Positions 20,033 to 27,362 of a stretch of 49,214 nucleotides of DNA are shown piece after piece. Numbering within the stretch: the first letter of the stretch is position 1; every line of letters begins with the position of its first letter. Origin of the DNA: Magnetococcales bacterium (GTDB taxonomy: Bacteria; Pseudomonadota; Magnetococcia; Magnetococcales; JADFYX01); assembly GCA_015232405.1 (NCBI GenBank), contig JADFZS010000024.1, forward strand, positions 1-49,214, given 5' to 3'. The position numbers were made by a program, and so were the translations under genes. The notes under the pieces were generated by a model, which was given only the letters and a program-made list of their open reading frames with translations, was not told where the DNA came from and ran no database searches.

Positions 20033-21517
20033 ATGCTGAGTCTGGTAACATTTCTTCCTTTGGCCGGTGTATTAGCGATTATTATTGCGGCCAGGAATAA
20101 CGCACACACAGCCCGATATATTGCACTGATTGTCTCACTGGCTACTTTTGTATTAAGCCTGAGATTGTTGATCGATTTTGATACTTCCACAGCTGCTTTT
20201 CAGTTTTTGGAAGAGTCAGCGTGGCTACCTGCTTTTGGCATCACCTATCGCATGGGTGTTGATGGCATAAGTTTGCCGTTTGTGCTTTTGACTACATTCT
20301 TGACTCCCCTTTGTATATTAGCTTCATGGGAATCTATCCAGAAGATGGTCAAGGAGTATATGATCGCATTCTTGGCCTTGGAGTCATTCGTAATTGGCGT
20401 ATTCTGCGCTCTGGATTTCATCCTCTTCTACATACTTTGGGAAGCGATGCTGATTCCGATGTTTTTGTTGATCGGCGTCTGGGGTGGTCCTAACCGGGTT
20501 TATGCAGCTCTGAAATTCTTCCTCTATACTTTGGCTGGCTCGGTATTGATGCTGATCGCCATCATAGTATTGAAAAATGTAGGTGGTACATTCTCGATAC
20601 CTGATCTTATGAATGTTCCACTGGACTTTACGCTACAGGTTTGGCTGTTTTTGGGTTTCTTTGTCTCTTTTGCGGTCAAGGTTCCCATGTGGCCTTTTCA
20701 CACTTGGCTACCGGATGCCCACGTTGAAGCTCCAACAGGTGGTTCGGTAATTCTGGCTGGTGTGTTGCTTAAGATGGGTGCTTACGGATTTCTACGGTTT
20801 TCCATACCCATGCTACCGGATGCGTCACGTTATTTTGTACCGATGATTTTTGGTCTTTCACTGGTTGCGATTGTCTATACTGCACTGGTGGCGTTGATGC
20901 AAAAAGATCTAAAAAAGCTAATTGCCTATTCTTCCGTATCCCATATGGGTTTTGTAACCATAGGTCTTTTCTCCTTCAATCAGCAGGGTCTTGAAGGTGG
21001 AATTTTGCAGATGGTCAACCACGGTATAGTTGCAGGTGGCCTCTTCTTGTTGGTCGGTGTTATTTATGACCGTATGCACACAAGAGAGATTGCTAAATTT
21101 GGTGGTATTGTAAATGTAATGCCGGTTTATGCTGTTATTTTCATGCTCTTTACCATGGCAGCAGTTGGTCTACCTGGAACCAATGGTTTTGTTGGGGAGT
21201 TTCTCATTCTTCTGGGAGGATTCTTAGCTAACAAAGGGGTTGCAGTTGTAGCCACCACAGGATTGGTTTTGGGTGCAGCATATATGTTGTGGCTTTATAA
21301 GAAGGTTTTCTTTGGTATCATTCAGAGTGAAGAGGTGCAGGCTTTGAAAGATATGAACAGAAGAGAGCTGGCTATTTTTGCGCCATTAATAATTTTGATT
21401 TTCTGGATCGGTTTCTACCCTGGACCATTTTTGGAGATCATGCACGCTTCAGTGGAACAGTTGTTGAAACAGTCCGATACGATCAAAGCCGGAACAGCTG
21501 CGATTGCGATGTATTAA
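20033..21517 (+). CDS. nuoM: NADH-quinone oxidoreductase subunit M (antiporter-like)
   Basis: 494 residues, about 14 helices. Signature segments: YRMGVDGISLPFVLLTTFLTPL, ILWEAMLIPMFLLIGVWGG with the conserved Glu, and WPFHTWLPDAHVEAPTGGSVILAGVLLKMGAYG. It forms the middle antiporter-like channel of the membrane arm. The ATG is preceded by TAAGGC two bases upstream. A 64-bp AT-rich gap with a long T run separates it from nuoN. Confidence 0.97.
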   Translation: MLSLVTFLPLAGVLAIIIAARNNAHTARYIALIVSLATFVLSLRLLIDFDTSTAAFQFLEESAWLPAFGITYRMGVDGISLPFVLLTTFLTPLCILASWESIQKMVKEYMIAFLALESFVIGVFCALDFILFYILWEAMLIPMFLLIGVWGGPNRVYAALKFFLYTLAGSVLMLIAIIVLKNVGGTFSIPDLMNVPLDFTLQVWLFLGFFVSFAVKVPMWPFHTWLPDAHVEAPTGGSVILAGVLLKMGAYGFLRFSIPMLPDASRYFVPMIFGLSLVAIVYTALVALMQKDLKKLIAYSSVSHMGFVTIGLFSFNQQGLEGGILQMVNHGIVAGGLFLLVGVIYDRMHTREIAKFGGIVNVMPVYAVIFMLFTMAAVGLPGTNGFVGEFLILLGGFLANKGVAVVATTGLVLGAAYMLWLYKKVFFGIIQSEEVQALKDMNRRELAIFAPLIILIFWIGFYPGPFLEIMHASVEQLLKQSDTIKAGTAAIAMY

Positions 21518-21581
21518 GGCAGACTATTTGTCTACTGTTGTATAGTTAATAATTTTTTTTTTGAGAGAGTGCTGATAAACA

Positions 21582-23030
21582 ATGCCTGTCCAAATGCCTG
21601 ATATAAACCTGGGCCTAATGTTGCCAGAGATATTGGTTACTCTGCTAGCCATGGTATTGCTGTTGTTAAGCGCGTGGTATGGTAAAGAGGGGCGTGGAAC
21701 CATTGGTTGGATGTCAATTTTTGGCATTGGCTTGGCAGCTTTGGCTGTTATGGCTTCTGGCGGATCTGGCGAAACCACCTTTGGCGGAATGTTTGTGGAT
21801 GATCAATTTGCTCGTTATATGAAGCTATTGATCTGTATCGCCACAGCTCTCCCTCTTCTTATCTCATTGACATATGTACGTGATCATAAAATGGATGGTG
21901 GTGAGTATTATGTAATCATCCTATTTTCCATGCTTGGTGGAATGTTGATGATCTCTGCTGGTGATTTTATCATGCTCTATTTGGGACTTGAGTTAATGTC
22001 CCTATCCATATATATACTGGCAGCGTTTAAGCGTGGCGATGTAAAATCCAGTGAGGCTGGACTTAAATATTTTATCTTGGGTTCACTGGCATCTGGTGTT
22101 TTGCTTTACGGTATATCGCTAATTTACGGCTCTATTGGCAGTGTCGCCTTTACTGATGTTGCTCACTTTTTAGCAAACGCCCATGGTCATGTGTCTCCCG
22201 TTATTGGTCTTGGCATGGTGATGATTATTGGTGGCTTGAGCTTTAAAATTGCTGCAGCGCCGTTCCATATGTGGGCTCCAGATGTTTATGAAGGTGCACC
22301 GACATCTATCACTGCTTTGATGGGTGTTATGCCAAAGGTTGCAGCTTTTGCTGTTCTTTATCGTGTGCTTTTAATAGCTTTTCCTGCAATGCACGACCAG
22401 TGGGGACCGTTGTTACAGTTCATGGCGGTTGCCTCTATGGCAGTTGGCTCTTTTGCCGCTATCGCTCAGACCAATATCAAGCGTATGTTGGCATACTCTT
22501 CCATTGGTCATGTTGGTTTCTTGTTAATAGGTTTGGCAGCAGGAACCAGTGATGGTTTACAAAGTGTTCTTATCTATCTAACCATCTATGTTTTTATGAG
22601 TACTGGAGCTTTTGCTTTAGTATTGATATTGAATCAGGATGGAATAGGCGATAACCTGACAGACTATAAAGGGTTGGCTAAGAAGCGTCCTTATTTAGCT
22701 CTACTCATGGCTACATTCATGTTCTCAATGGGTGGCATTCCACCACTAGCGGGTTTTATTGGTAAGCTCTATGTCTTCATGGCTGCGGTAAAAGCTGGCA
22801 TGATAACAATAGCCATTGTAGGTGTGCTGTTCTCTGCTGTTGGTGCTTTTTATTACCTACGGGTTGTTAAATATATGTACTTTGATGAGGCAGAGTCACC
22901 ATTTTCCATGGAGGTTAGCTCTACCAGTCAGGCTGTTGTGGTATTGAGTGGCGTTATCATGTTGATTTGGGGCATCTTCCCCGGCTCTTTGTTGGAATGG
23001 ACCGAAACCTCGGTGCGGATATTTCAATGA
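21582..23030 (+). CDS. nuoN: NADH-quinone oxidoreductase subunit N (antiporter-like)
   Basis: 482 residues, about 14 helices. YLGLELMSLSIYILAAF with its conserved Glu, KSSEAGLKYFILGSLASGVLLYG and FHMWAPDVYEGAPTSITALMGVMPKVAAF identify NuoN. It is the proximal antiporter-like subunit next to NuoK. Last gene of the operon; the strong terminator at 23073-23109 ends the transcript 42 nt beyond the stop codon. Confidence 0.97.
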   Translation: MPVQMPDINLGLMLPEILVTLLAMVLLLLSAWYGKEGRGTIGWMSIFGIGLAALAVMASGGSGETTFGGMFVDDQFARYMKLLICIATALPLLISLTYVRDHKMDGGEYYVIILFSMLGGMLMISAGDFIMLYLGLELMSLSIYILAAFKRGDVKSSEAGLKYFILGSLASGVLLYGISLIYGSIGSVAFTDVAHFLANAHGHVSPVIGLGMVMIIGGLSFKIAAAPFHMWAPDVYEGAPTSITALMGVMPKVAAFAVLYRVLLIAFPAMHDQWGPLLQFMAVASMAVGSFAAIAQTNIKRMLAYSSIGHVGFLLIGLAAGTSDGLQSVLIYLTIYVFMSTGAFALVLILNQDGIGDNLTDYKGLAKKRPYLALLMATFMFSMGGIPPLAGFIGKLYVFMAAVKAGMITIAIVGVLFSAVGAFYYLRVVKYMYFDEAESPFSMEVSSTSQAVVVLSGVIMLIWGIFPGSLLEWTETSVRIFQ

Positions 23031-23072
23031 TAGTTTGAGTTTTGGCTTGTAGCCATAAAATATAATTTTATT

Positions 23073-23109
23073 AAGCACGGAGATATTTTTTTTCCGTGCT
23101 TTTTTTTTC
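23073..23109 (+). terminator. rho-independent terminator of the nuo operon
   Basis: Perfect 9-bp stem AAGCACGGA (23073-23081) / TCCGTGCTT (23093-23101) around an 11-nt loop, followed by a T run to 23108. It stands 42 nt after nuoN. The next gene starts only 23 nt beyond it, so that gene needs either readthrough or a promoter overlapping this site. Confidence 0.9.
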
Positions 23110-23132
23110 TCAAATTTTTTTACTGTTGATCA

Positions 23133-24269
23133 ATGAAATCAGAACTAAAAAAACTAATTGGGGAGTCTGGGGGCACAATTCCATTTATTAGGTTTATGGA
23201 GGAGGCTCTCTATCATCCGCAAAAGGGTTATTATACTAAGGTTGCTAAACGGTTGGGGCCGGGGGGTGATTTTGTAACAGCACCTGAGTTGACCTCACTG
23301 TTCGGGGAGCTGCTCTGTTTGCAGATGATTGAGTTGTGGCAGTTGCTTGGTTCGCCGAAAAAATTTCAGTTGGTTGAGTTGGGTCCGGGTAGTGGACGTT
23401 TGGCCCATGATATTTTACGTACAGCACAAAAGTTTAAAGATTTTTATACTGCAGTGAGTTATGAGCTTGTAGAGATAAGCGATGATTTTAGCCAAAGACA
23501 GAAGCAGCTACTAAAGAAAGGTAAGTTACATAAGAAGGCCCGTTGGCATAAAGATTTTGATGGAGTAGCCAATGGTGGTGTTGTGGGGGTGATATTTGCC
23601 AATGAGTTTTTGGATGCTCTTCCTGTGCATTTGGTTGAACAGTCGCCCCATGGGCTTTCTGAGGTTGGGGTGAAGTTAAATGAAGATGGTGAATTTACAA
23701 CAGAGATATTGCCGTTGGCAGAAAAGATAGGAGGGGACTATTTTACCTCTCGTGGTATTACCTTGGCTACAGGTACACGTACTGAAATTGGACTACCGGG
23801 TCAGGAGTGGGTAAAACAGGCTGGAGCAAAACTGCGGCAGGGGATGGTTTTGTTGATTGATTATGGACATCCGCAAAAAGATTATTATGCAGCGGTAAGA
23901 ACCAATGGAACCTTGGCTGGGCATTTAAAGCATGTGAGGGTGGATGATCCTTTGGCCAATCCTGGTGAGATGGATTTGACTGCCCATGTTGATTTTACGG
24001 CTATATTGGCAGCAGGAAGAGAGGCTGGGCTTGATCTGGTTGGTTATACGACTCAGGCGTGGTTTTTGATGGGGTTGGGTATTTTGGAGAGGTTGGATAT
24101 ACTATCCAAGGCAGGTGGTGCAGATACCGGACCATTAAAAGAGGCGGTTAAAAGGTTGATAATGCCTGAGGGTATGGGGGAGACTTTTAAGGTGATGGTG
24201 TTGGGCAAGGGGATTGAAGGCCAGCAACTGAGTGGCTTTAGGTTGAACCAGCAGAATGACAAGTTATAG
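23133..24269 (+). CDS. MidA/NDUFAF7-family (DUF185) SAM-dependent methyltransferase
   Basis: 378 residues. The family's N-terminal block (IPFIRFMEEALYHPQKGYYTK) and GGDFVTAPELTSLFGELL are followed by the SAM-binding motif LVELGPGSGRLAHDIL and the family-specific FANEFLDALPVHLVE. A LLIDYGHPQKDYY segment closes the core. The eukaryotic orthologue NDUFAF7 dimethylates an arginine of NDUFS2 (the NuoD equivalent) during complex I assembly. Here the gene lies directly behind nuoN, which supports the same role in bacteria (inference). No strong Shine-Dalgarno is visible. A strong terminator ends 24 nt upstream of the ATG. Confidence 0.88.
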   Translation: MKSELKKLIGESGGTIPFIRFMEEALYHPQKGYYTKVAKRLGPGGDFVTAPELTSLFGELLCLQMIELWQLLGSPKKFQLVELGPGSGRLAHDILRTAQKFKDFYTAVSYELVEISDDFSQRQKQLLKKGKLHKKARWHKDFDGVANGGVVGVIFANEFLDALPVHLVEQSPHGLSEVGVKLNEDGEFTTEILPLAEKIGGDYFTSRGITLATGTRTEIGLPGQEWVKQAGAKLRQGMVLLIDYGHPQKDYYAAVRTNGTLAGHLKHVRVDDPLANPGEMDLTAHVDFTAILAAGREAGLDLVGYTTQAWFLMGLGILERLDILSKAGGADTGPLKEAVKRLIMPEGMGETFKVMVLGKGIEGQQLSGFRLNQQNDKL

Positions 24270-24459
24270 ATTACTTAAAATAGATCTTGGGAAAAGTTTG
24301 CAGTTTCAATTAGGTAAAAAACCCTTTGATTGTAAAGTTGATTGATAGTTTTTTTGCTGAAATAGAGAGACAAATTTAGATAGCATTGATTTTTAATTTG
24401 AAAATATTATAAATAACGAAGATTGCAACTGAATCATTGTTTAAAATTTATTCATCGTT

Positions 24460-24468
24460 TGTTATACT
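24460..24468 (+). promoter_or_regulatory. candidate extended -10 promoter for fabI
   Basis: TGTTATACT (24460-24468) matches an extended -10 (TGnTATACT) 55 nt before the fabI ATG. No good -35 is seen at the usual spacing, as is common for extended -10 promoters. The 253-bp gap 24270-24522 is otherwise AT-rich without terminator or repeat. Confidence 0.4.
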
Positions 24469-24522
24469 GCGCGGTGTATTGTGTTTTTTATATAAAAATA
24501 CCAACAAAATAAGGGATGAATC

Positions 24523-25308
24523 ATGGGGTTGTTGGAAGGAAAAAAGGGTTTGATATTTGGTCTTGCTAACGATCGGAGTATTGCATGGGGCATATCCCAG
24601 GCGTGTCATCGTGAGGGGGCTAAATTGGGTTTTACCTATTTGGGTGAACCGTTGAAAAAGCGGGTTTTCCCACTTGCCGAGCAGGTTGATTCATCTTTTG
24701 TGCTACCGTGTGACATTAATGATGATGAGCAGATAGACGCTGTTTTTCGTGAGGTAAAGGAGAAGTGGGGTGGACTTGATTTTGTTGTTCATTCCATTGC
24801 ATTTGCTCAGAAGGAGGAGTTAAAGGGCCATTTTTACAACACCACAAGAGAGGGTTTTCGCATAGCTCTTGAGGCTTCGGCTTATTCTTTGACTGCAATT
24901 TGTGCCAAGGCGGCTCCGTTATTAAATGATGGAGGCAGTATTTTAACATTATCATATCTTGGGGCGGAGAAGGTTATACCTCATTATAATGTCATGGGTG
25001 TTGCCAAGGCAGCATTGGAGGCGAGTGTTCGTTATTTAGCTTCTGATTTTGGGCCAAGGGGTATTAGGGTAAATGCGATATCTGCTGGACCTATCAAGAC
25101 GTTAGCGGCTGCTGGTATTGGGGATTTTAAAGAGATTTTGAATTGGAACCGTGATAATTCACCGTTACGTCGTAATGTGACTCAGGATGAGGTGGGTAAT
25201 TCGGCACTTTTATTGTTATCTGATCTTGGCTCTGGGATAACGGGTGAGATTATGCATGTTGATGCTGGTTTTAATGTGGTTGGTATGAAATCGGTTGATA
25301 TTGATTGA
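24523..25308 (+). CDS. fabI: enoyl-[acyl-carrier-protein] reductase (NADH) FabI
   Basis: 261 residues, a short-chain dehydrogenase that reduces trans-2-enoyl-ACP in the last step of the fatty acid elongation cycle. The FabI-specific N-terminus [16 protein letters not shown] holds the nucleotide-binding loop. The active site is Y145, Y155 and K162 ([20 protein letters not shown]), matching the Y-x9-Y-x6-K pattern. [16 protein letters not shown] is the substrate-binding loop. FabI with this loop is the usual triclosan-sensitive type. AAGGG lies ten bases before the ATG. The gene is separated from aroC by a large palindromic region. Confidence 0.96.
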   Translation: MGLLEGKKGLIFGLANDRSIAWGISQACHREGAKLGFTYLGEPLKKRVFPLAEQVDSSFVLPCDINDDEQIDAVFREVKEKWGGLDFVVHSIAFAQKEELKGHFYNTTREGFRIALEASAYSLTAICAKAAPLLNDGGSILTLSYLGAEKVIPHYNVMGVAKAALEASVRYLASDFGPRGIRVNAISAGPIKTLAAAGIGDFKEILNWNRDNSPLRRNVTQDEVGNSALLLLSDLGSGITGEIMHVDAGFNVVGMKSVDID

Positions 25309-25464
25309 GGGTATATCTGTTTTGTTGTAGTTAAAACTAATGGGGGTCCAGGGGAATCATTTCCCTGGTGGGTTTGGGCGAAGCCCAAGGTTTTGCCTAT
25401 TAGCCGGATTTTATAGAGGATTTTTTTTCGCTTTTGAAAAAAAATCCCCGGCTGGTATATTAAT

Positions 25465-25512
25465 TACCAACTGGATAAAACCCTGGCTTTTTAGGGTTTT
25501 ATCCAGTTGGTA
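25465..25512. repeat. core hairpin 1 of the nested palindrome
   Basis: Perfect 20-bp stem, 25465-25484 with 25493-25512 (TACCAACTGGATAAAACCCT and its complement), around the 8-nt loop GGCTTTTT. Confidence 0.95.
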
Positions 25513-25588
25513 ATGTCCTTTACCTACCAATGGTCGGATCAACTTATAAGGTGTGAGTTGATCCGACCACTGGTAGGTAAAGGACATT
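25512..25588. repeat. core hairpin 2 of the nested palindrome
   Basis: 33-bp stem, 25512-25544 with 25556-25588, one mismatch (A25530 opposite C25570), around an 11-nt loop. It begins at the last base of hairpin 1. A stem this long would make a stable cruciform in DNA or an RNase III-type substrate in RNA. Confidence 0.95.
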
Positions 25589-25631
25589 GTTAGAGAATAA
25601 AAAACCAAAAAACGGTTTTTTATTCTCTAAC
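25589..25631. repeat. core hairpin 3 of the nested palindrome
   Basis: Perfect 18-bp stem, 25589-25606 with 25614-25631 (GTTAGAGAATAAAAAACC and its complement), around the 7-nt loop AAAAAAC. It starts at the base after hairpin 2 ends. Confidence 0.95.
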
Positions 25632-25847
25632 AATTAATATACTAGCCGGGGATTTTTTTTTGCAAAAAAATCCTTTATTAAATCCGGCTTTACAGCAAAA
25701 GCAAAACCTTGGGCCTTGCCCAAACCCACCAGGGAAATGATTCCCCTGGACCCCCAGTAATAAAGACTTTTCAAACACCCGGCATATTTACAAACCCTTT
25801 ATCTGGACCCAGATTAAAGCGCGCACATTTAAAAAAAGGATTGCTCT

Positions 25848-26939
25848 ATGTCCGCAAACAGTTTTGGACGCCTGTTTTGCTACACAACCTTCGGCGAAAG
25901 CCACGGACCAGCCATCGGTGCTATCGTCGATGGCTGCCCAGCTGGAATGCCCCTCACCGAAGCCGATATTCAACACGATCTGGATCGCCGCCGCCCCGGT
26001 ACAAGCCGCTTTACCACCCAACGTAAAGAACCAGATACAGTACAAATACTATCCGGGGTTTTTGAAGGAAAAACAACAGGAACCCCCATCGGACTGATGA
26101 TCGTTAATCAAGATCAACGCTCCAAAGATTACTCAAAAATCAAAGATACCTTCCGCCCAGGACATGCCGATTATACCTATTTTCGTAAATATGGCATACG
26201 TGACTATCGCGGTGGCGGAAGATCCTCAGCTCGAGAAACCGCTATGCGTGTGGCAGCTGGTGCTATCGCTAAAAAACTGCTGCTACACACAGGAGTGAAA
26301 GTCCATGGCGCACTCGTAGCTATGGGTGAAGAGGATATCGAATATAACAATTGGAGCTGGGCCGAAGTCGCAAAAAATCCCTTCTTCTCCCCAGACGCCA
26401 ATGCCGTTCCACGCTTTGAAAAACTAATGGACGAAATAAGAAAAAAAGGTGACTCCGTTGGTGCAACAGTTGAGGTAGTCGCCCAAGGTGTTCCACCAGG
26501 ATGGGGCGAGCCTGTTATAGATCGTCTGGATGCCGACCTGGCCAAAGCCATGATGAGTATCAACGCCGTTAAAGGAGTGGAAATAGGGGCTGGTATGCTC
26601 GCCGCAAGAGGTAGAGGTTCCGAAATGGCAGATGAAATGATACCAGACGAAAAAGCCAAACATGGGGTGAAATTCTTAAGTAACTACTCCGGGGGTATTC
26701 TCGGTGGAATCTCCAGTGGAGCTGATATAGTAGTAAGAATAGCCGTAAAACCAACATCATCCATCCATATTCCCAAACAAACCATAGATAAAAACGGCAA
26801 TGCCCAAGAGATCGTCACCCACGGTCGCCACGATCCATGTGTCGGCATAAGAGCCGTACCCGTAGCCGAAGCCATGGCTGCAATAGTACTAGCCGACCAT
26901 TTCCTACAAAACCGCAGCCGGGCAAATATATTCCCATAA
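25848..26939 (+). CDS. aroC: chorismate synthase
   Basis: 363 residues. Catalyses the FMN-dependent conversion of EPSP to chorismate, the end of the shikimate pathway. The three family signatures are present: [18 protein letters not shown] (17-34), a [22 protein letters not shown] block near residue 125, and the late [22 protein letters not shown] precedes the ATG by seven bases. The coding strand is C- and A-rich at silent positions, unlike the G/T-rich nuo genes and fabI just upstream on the same strand. The gene converges with the following minus-strand gene across 26 bp. Confidence 0.96.
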   Translation: MSANSFGRLFCYTTFGESHGPAIGAIVDGCPAGMPLTEADIQHDLDRRRPGTSRFTTQRKEPDTVQILSGVFEGKTTGTPIGLMIVNQDQRSKDYSKIKDTFRPGHADYTYFRKYGIRDYRGGGRSSARETAMRVAAGAIAKKLLLHTGVKVHGALVAMGEEDIEYNNWSWAEVAKNPFFSPDANAVPRFEKLMDEIRKKGDSVGATVEVVAQGVPPGWGEPVIDRLDADLAKAMMSINAVKGVEIGAGMLAARGRGSEMADEMIPDEKAKHGVKFLSNYSGGILGGISSGADIVVRIAVKPTSSIHIPKQTIDKNGNAQEIVTHGRHDPCVGIRAVPVAEAMAAIVLADHFLQNRSRANIFP

Positions 26940-26965
26940 CCAACGCCGATATCCAAACAATATAT

Positions 26966-27286
26966 CTATTTTATACCCCGTACCTCATTGTCTTCAAAAA
27001 AATGGGCGAGATCGTTACGGACTTGGTGGAAAAAGTCCATCTTGCGGATGTAACCCAATTTTAATAGATGCTCTTCTATATGGTGCAAGCGGAGCTGTTT
27101 TAAGTTGTATGTAAGCTCTAAATGGCCCTTATCCATGTCACACACAACGGTGTCCACACCAGGCAGTTCGGTAATTGAGTGACAATCTTCGTGGCTAAGA
27201 TGCCTTCCCTTGGGTGATTCGACATCTAATGTGTGTCTGGTTAGACGATATTTAGTCTTGTGCTTTGGCCTTTTGGTGACATTCAT
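26966..27286 (-). CDS. small HMA-like conserved protein
   Basis: 106 residues from the ATG at 27286, which has GGAG at a proper distance; a longer frame from 27334 lacks such support. The core (SITELPGVDTVVCDMDKGHLELTYNL, then IEEHLLKLGY) follows the beta-alpha-beta-beta-alpha-beta pattern of heavy-metal-associated (HMA) domains, but the metal-binding CxxC is missing and the N-terminus is basic and His-rich. Metal handling is therefore doubtful. It lies 76 bp downstream of the chemoreceptor gene and may share its transcript. Function unknown. Confidence 0.7.
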   Translation of the reverse strand: MNVTKRPKHKTKYRLTRHTLDVESPKGRHLSHEDCHSITELPGVDTVVCDMDKGHLELTYNLKQLRLHHIEEHLLKLGYIRKMDFFHQVRNDLAHFFEDNEVRGIK

Positions 27287-27362
27287 GGCAAATTCTCCAA
27301 AAAAACTAATTAAGAAGAGACCACTATCCACCAATTCGACAAAATTCTATGGCTTAAAGTTC

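Larger units (their letters stand above)
25341..25756. repeat. 416-bp nested palindrome (cloverleaf-like) between fabI and aroC
   Basis: Two inverted arms, 25341-25465 and 25632-25756, flank a core of three hairpins that touch each other without spacers. The outermost 56 nt of each arm (25341-25396 and 25701-25756) are reverse complements with two mismatches. The inner arm parts (about 25402-25465 and 25632-25690) also pair, with a short central length difference and a few substitutions, and can alternatively fold locally (GGA-T-run / A-run-TCC hairpins). The core stems are listed separately. No convincing coding frame crosses it. The region occupies most of the 539-bp gap between fabI and aroC and probably also ends the fabI transcript. 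Confidence 0.93.

Noticed and set aside
21518-21581. Possible internal terminator between nuoM and nuoN
   Set aside because: A T run is present but no stable stem precedes it directly; operon continuity is expected.
25709-26097. Plus-strand open frames overlapping the aroC start
   Set aside because: They lie in other frames of aroC and of the palindrome arm, with no start signal or recognisable protein.
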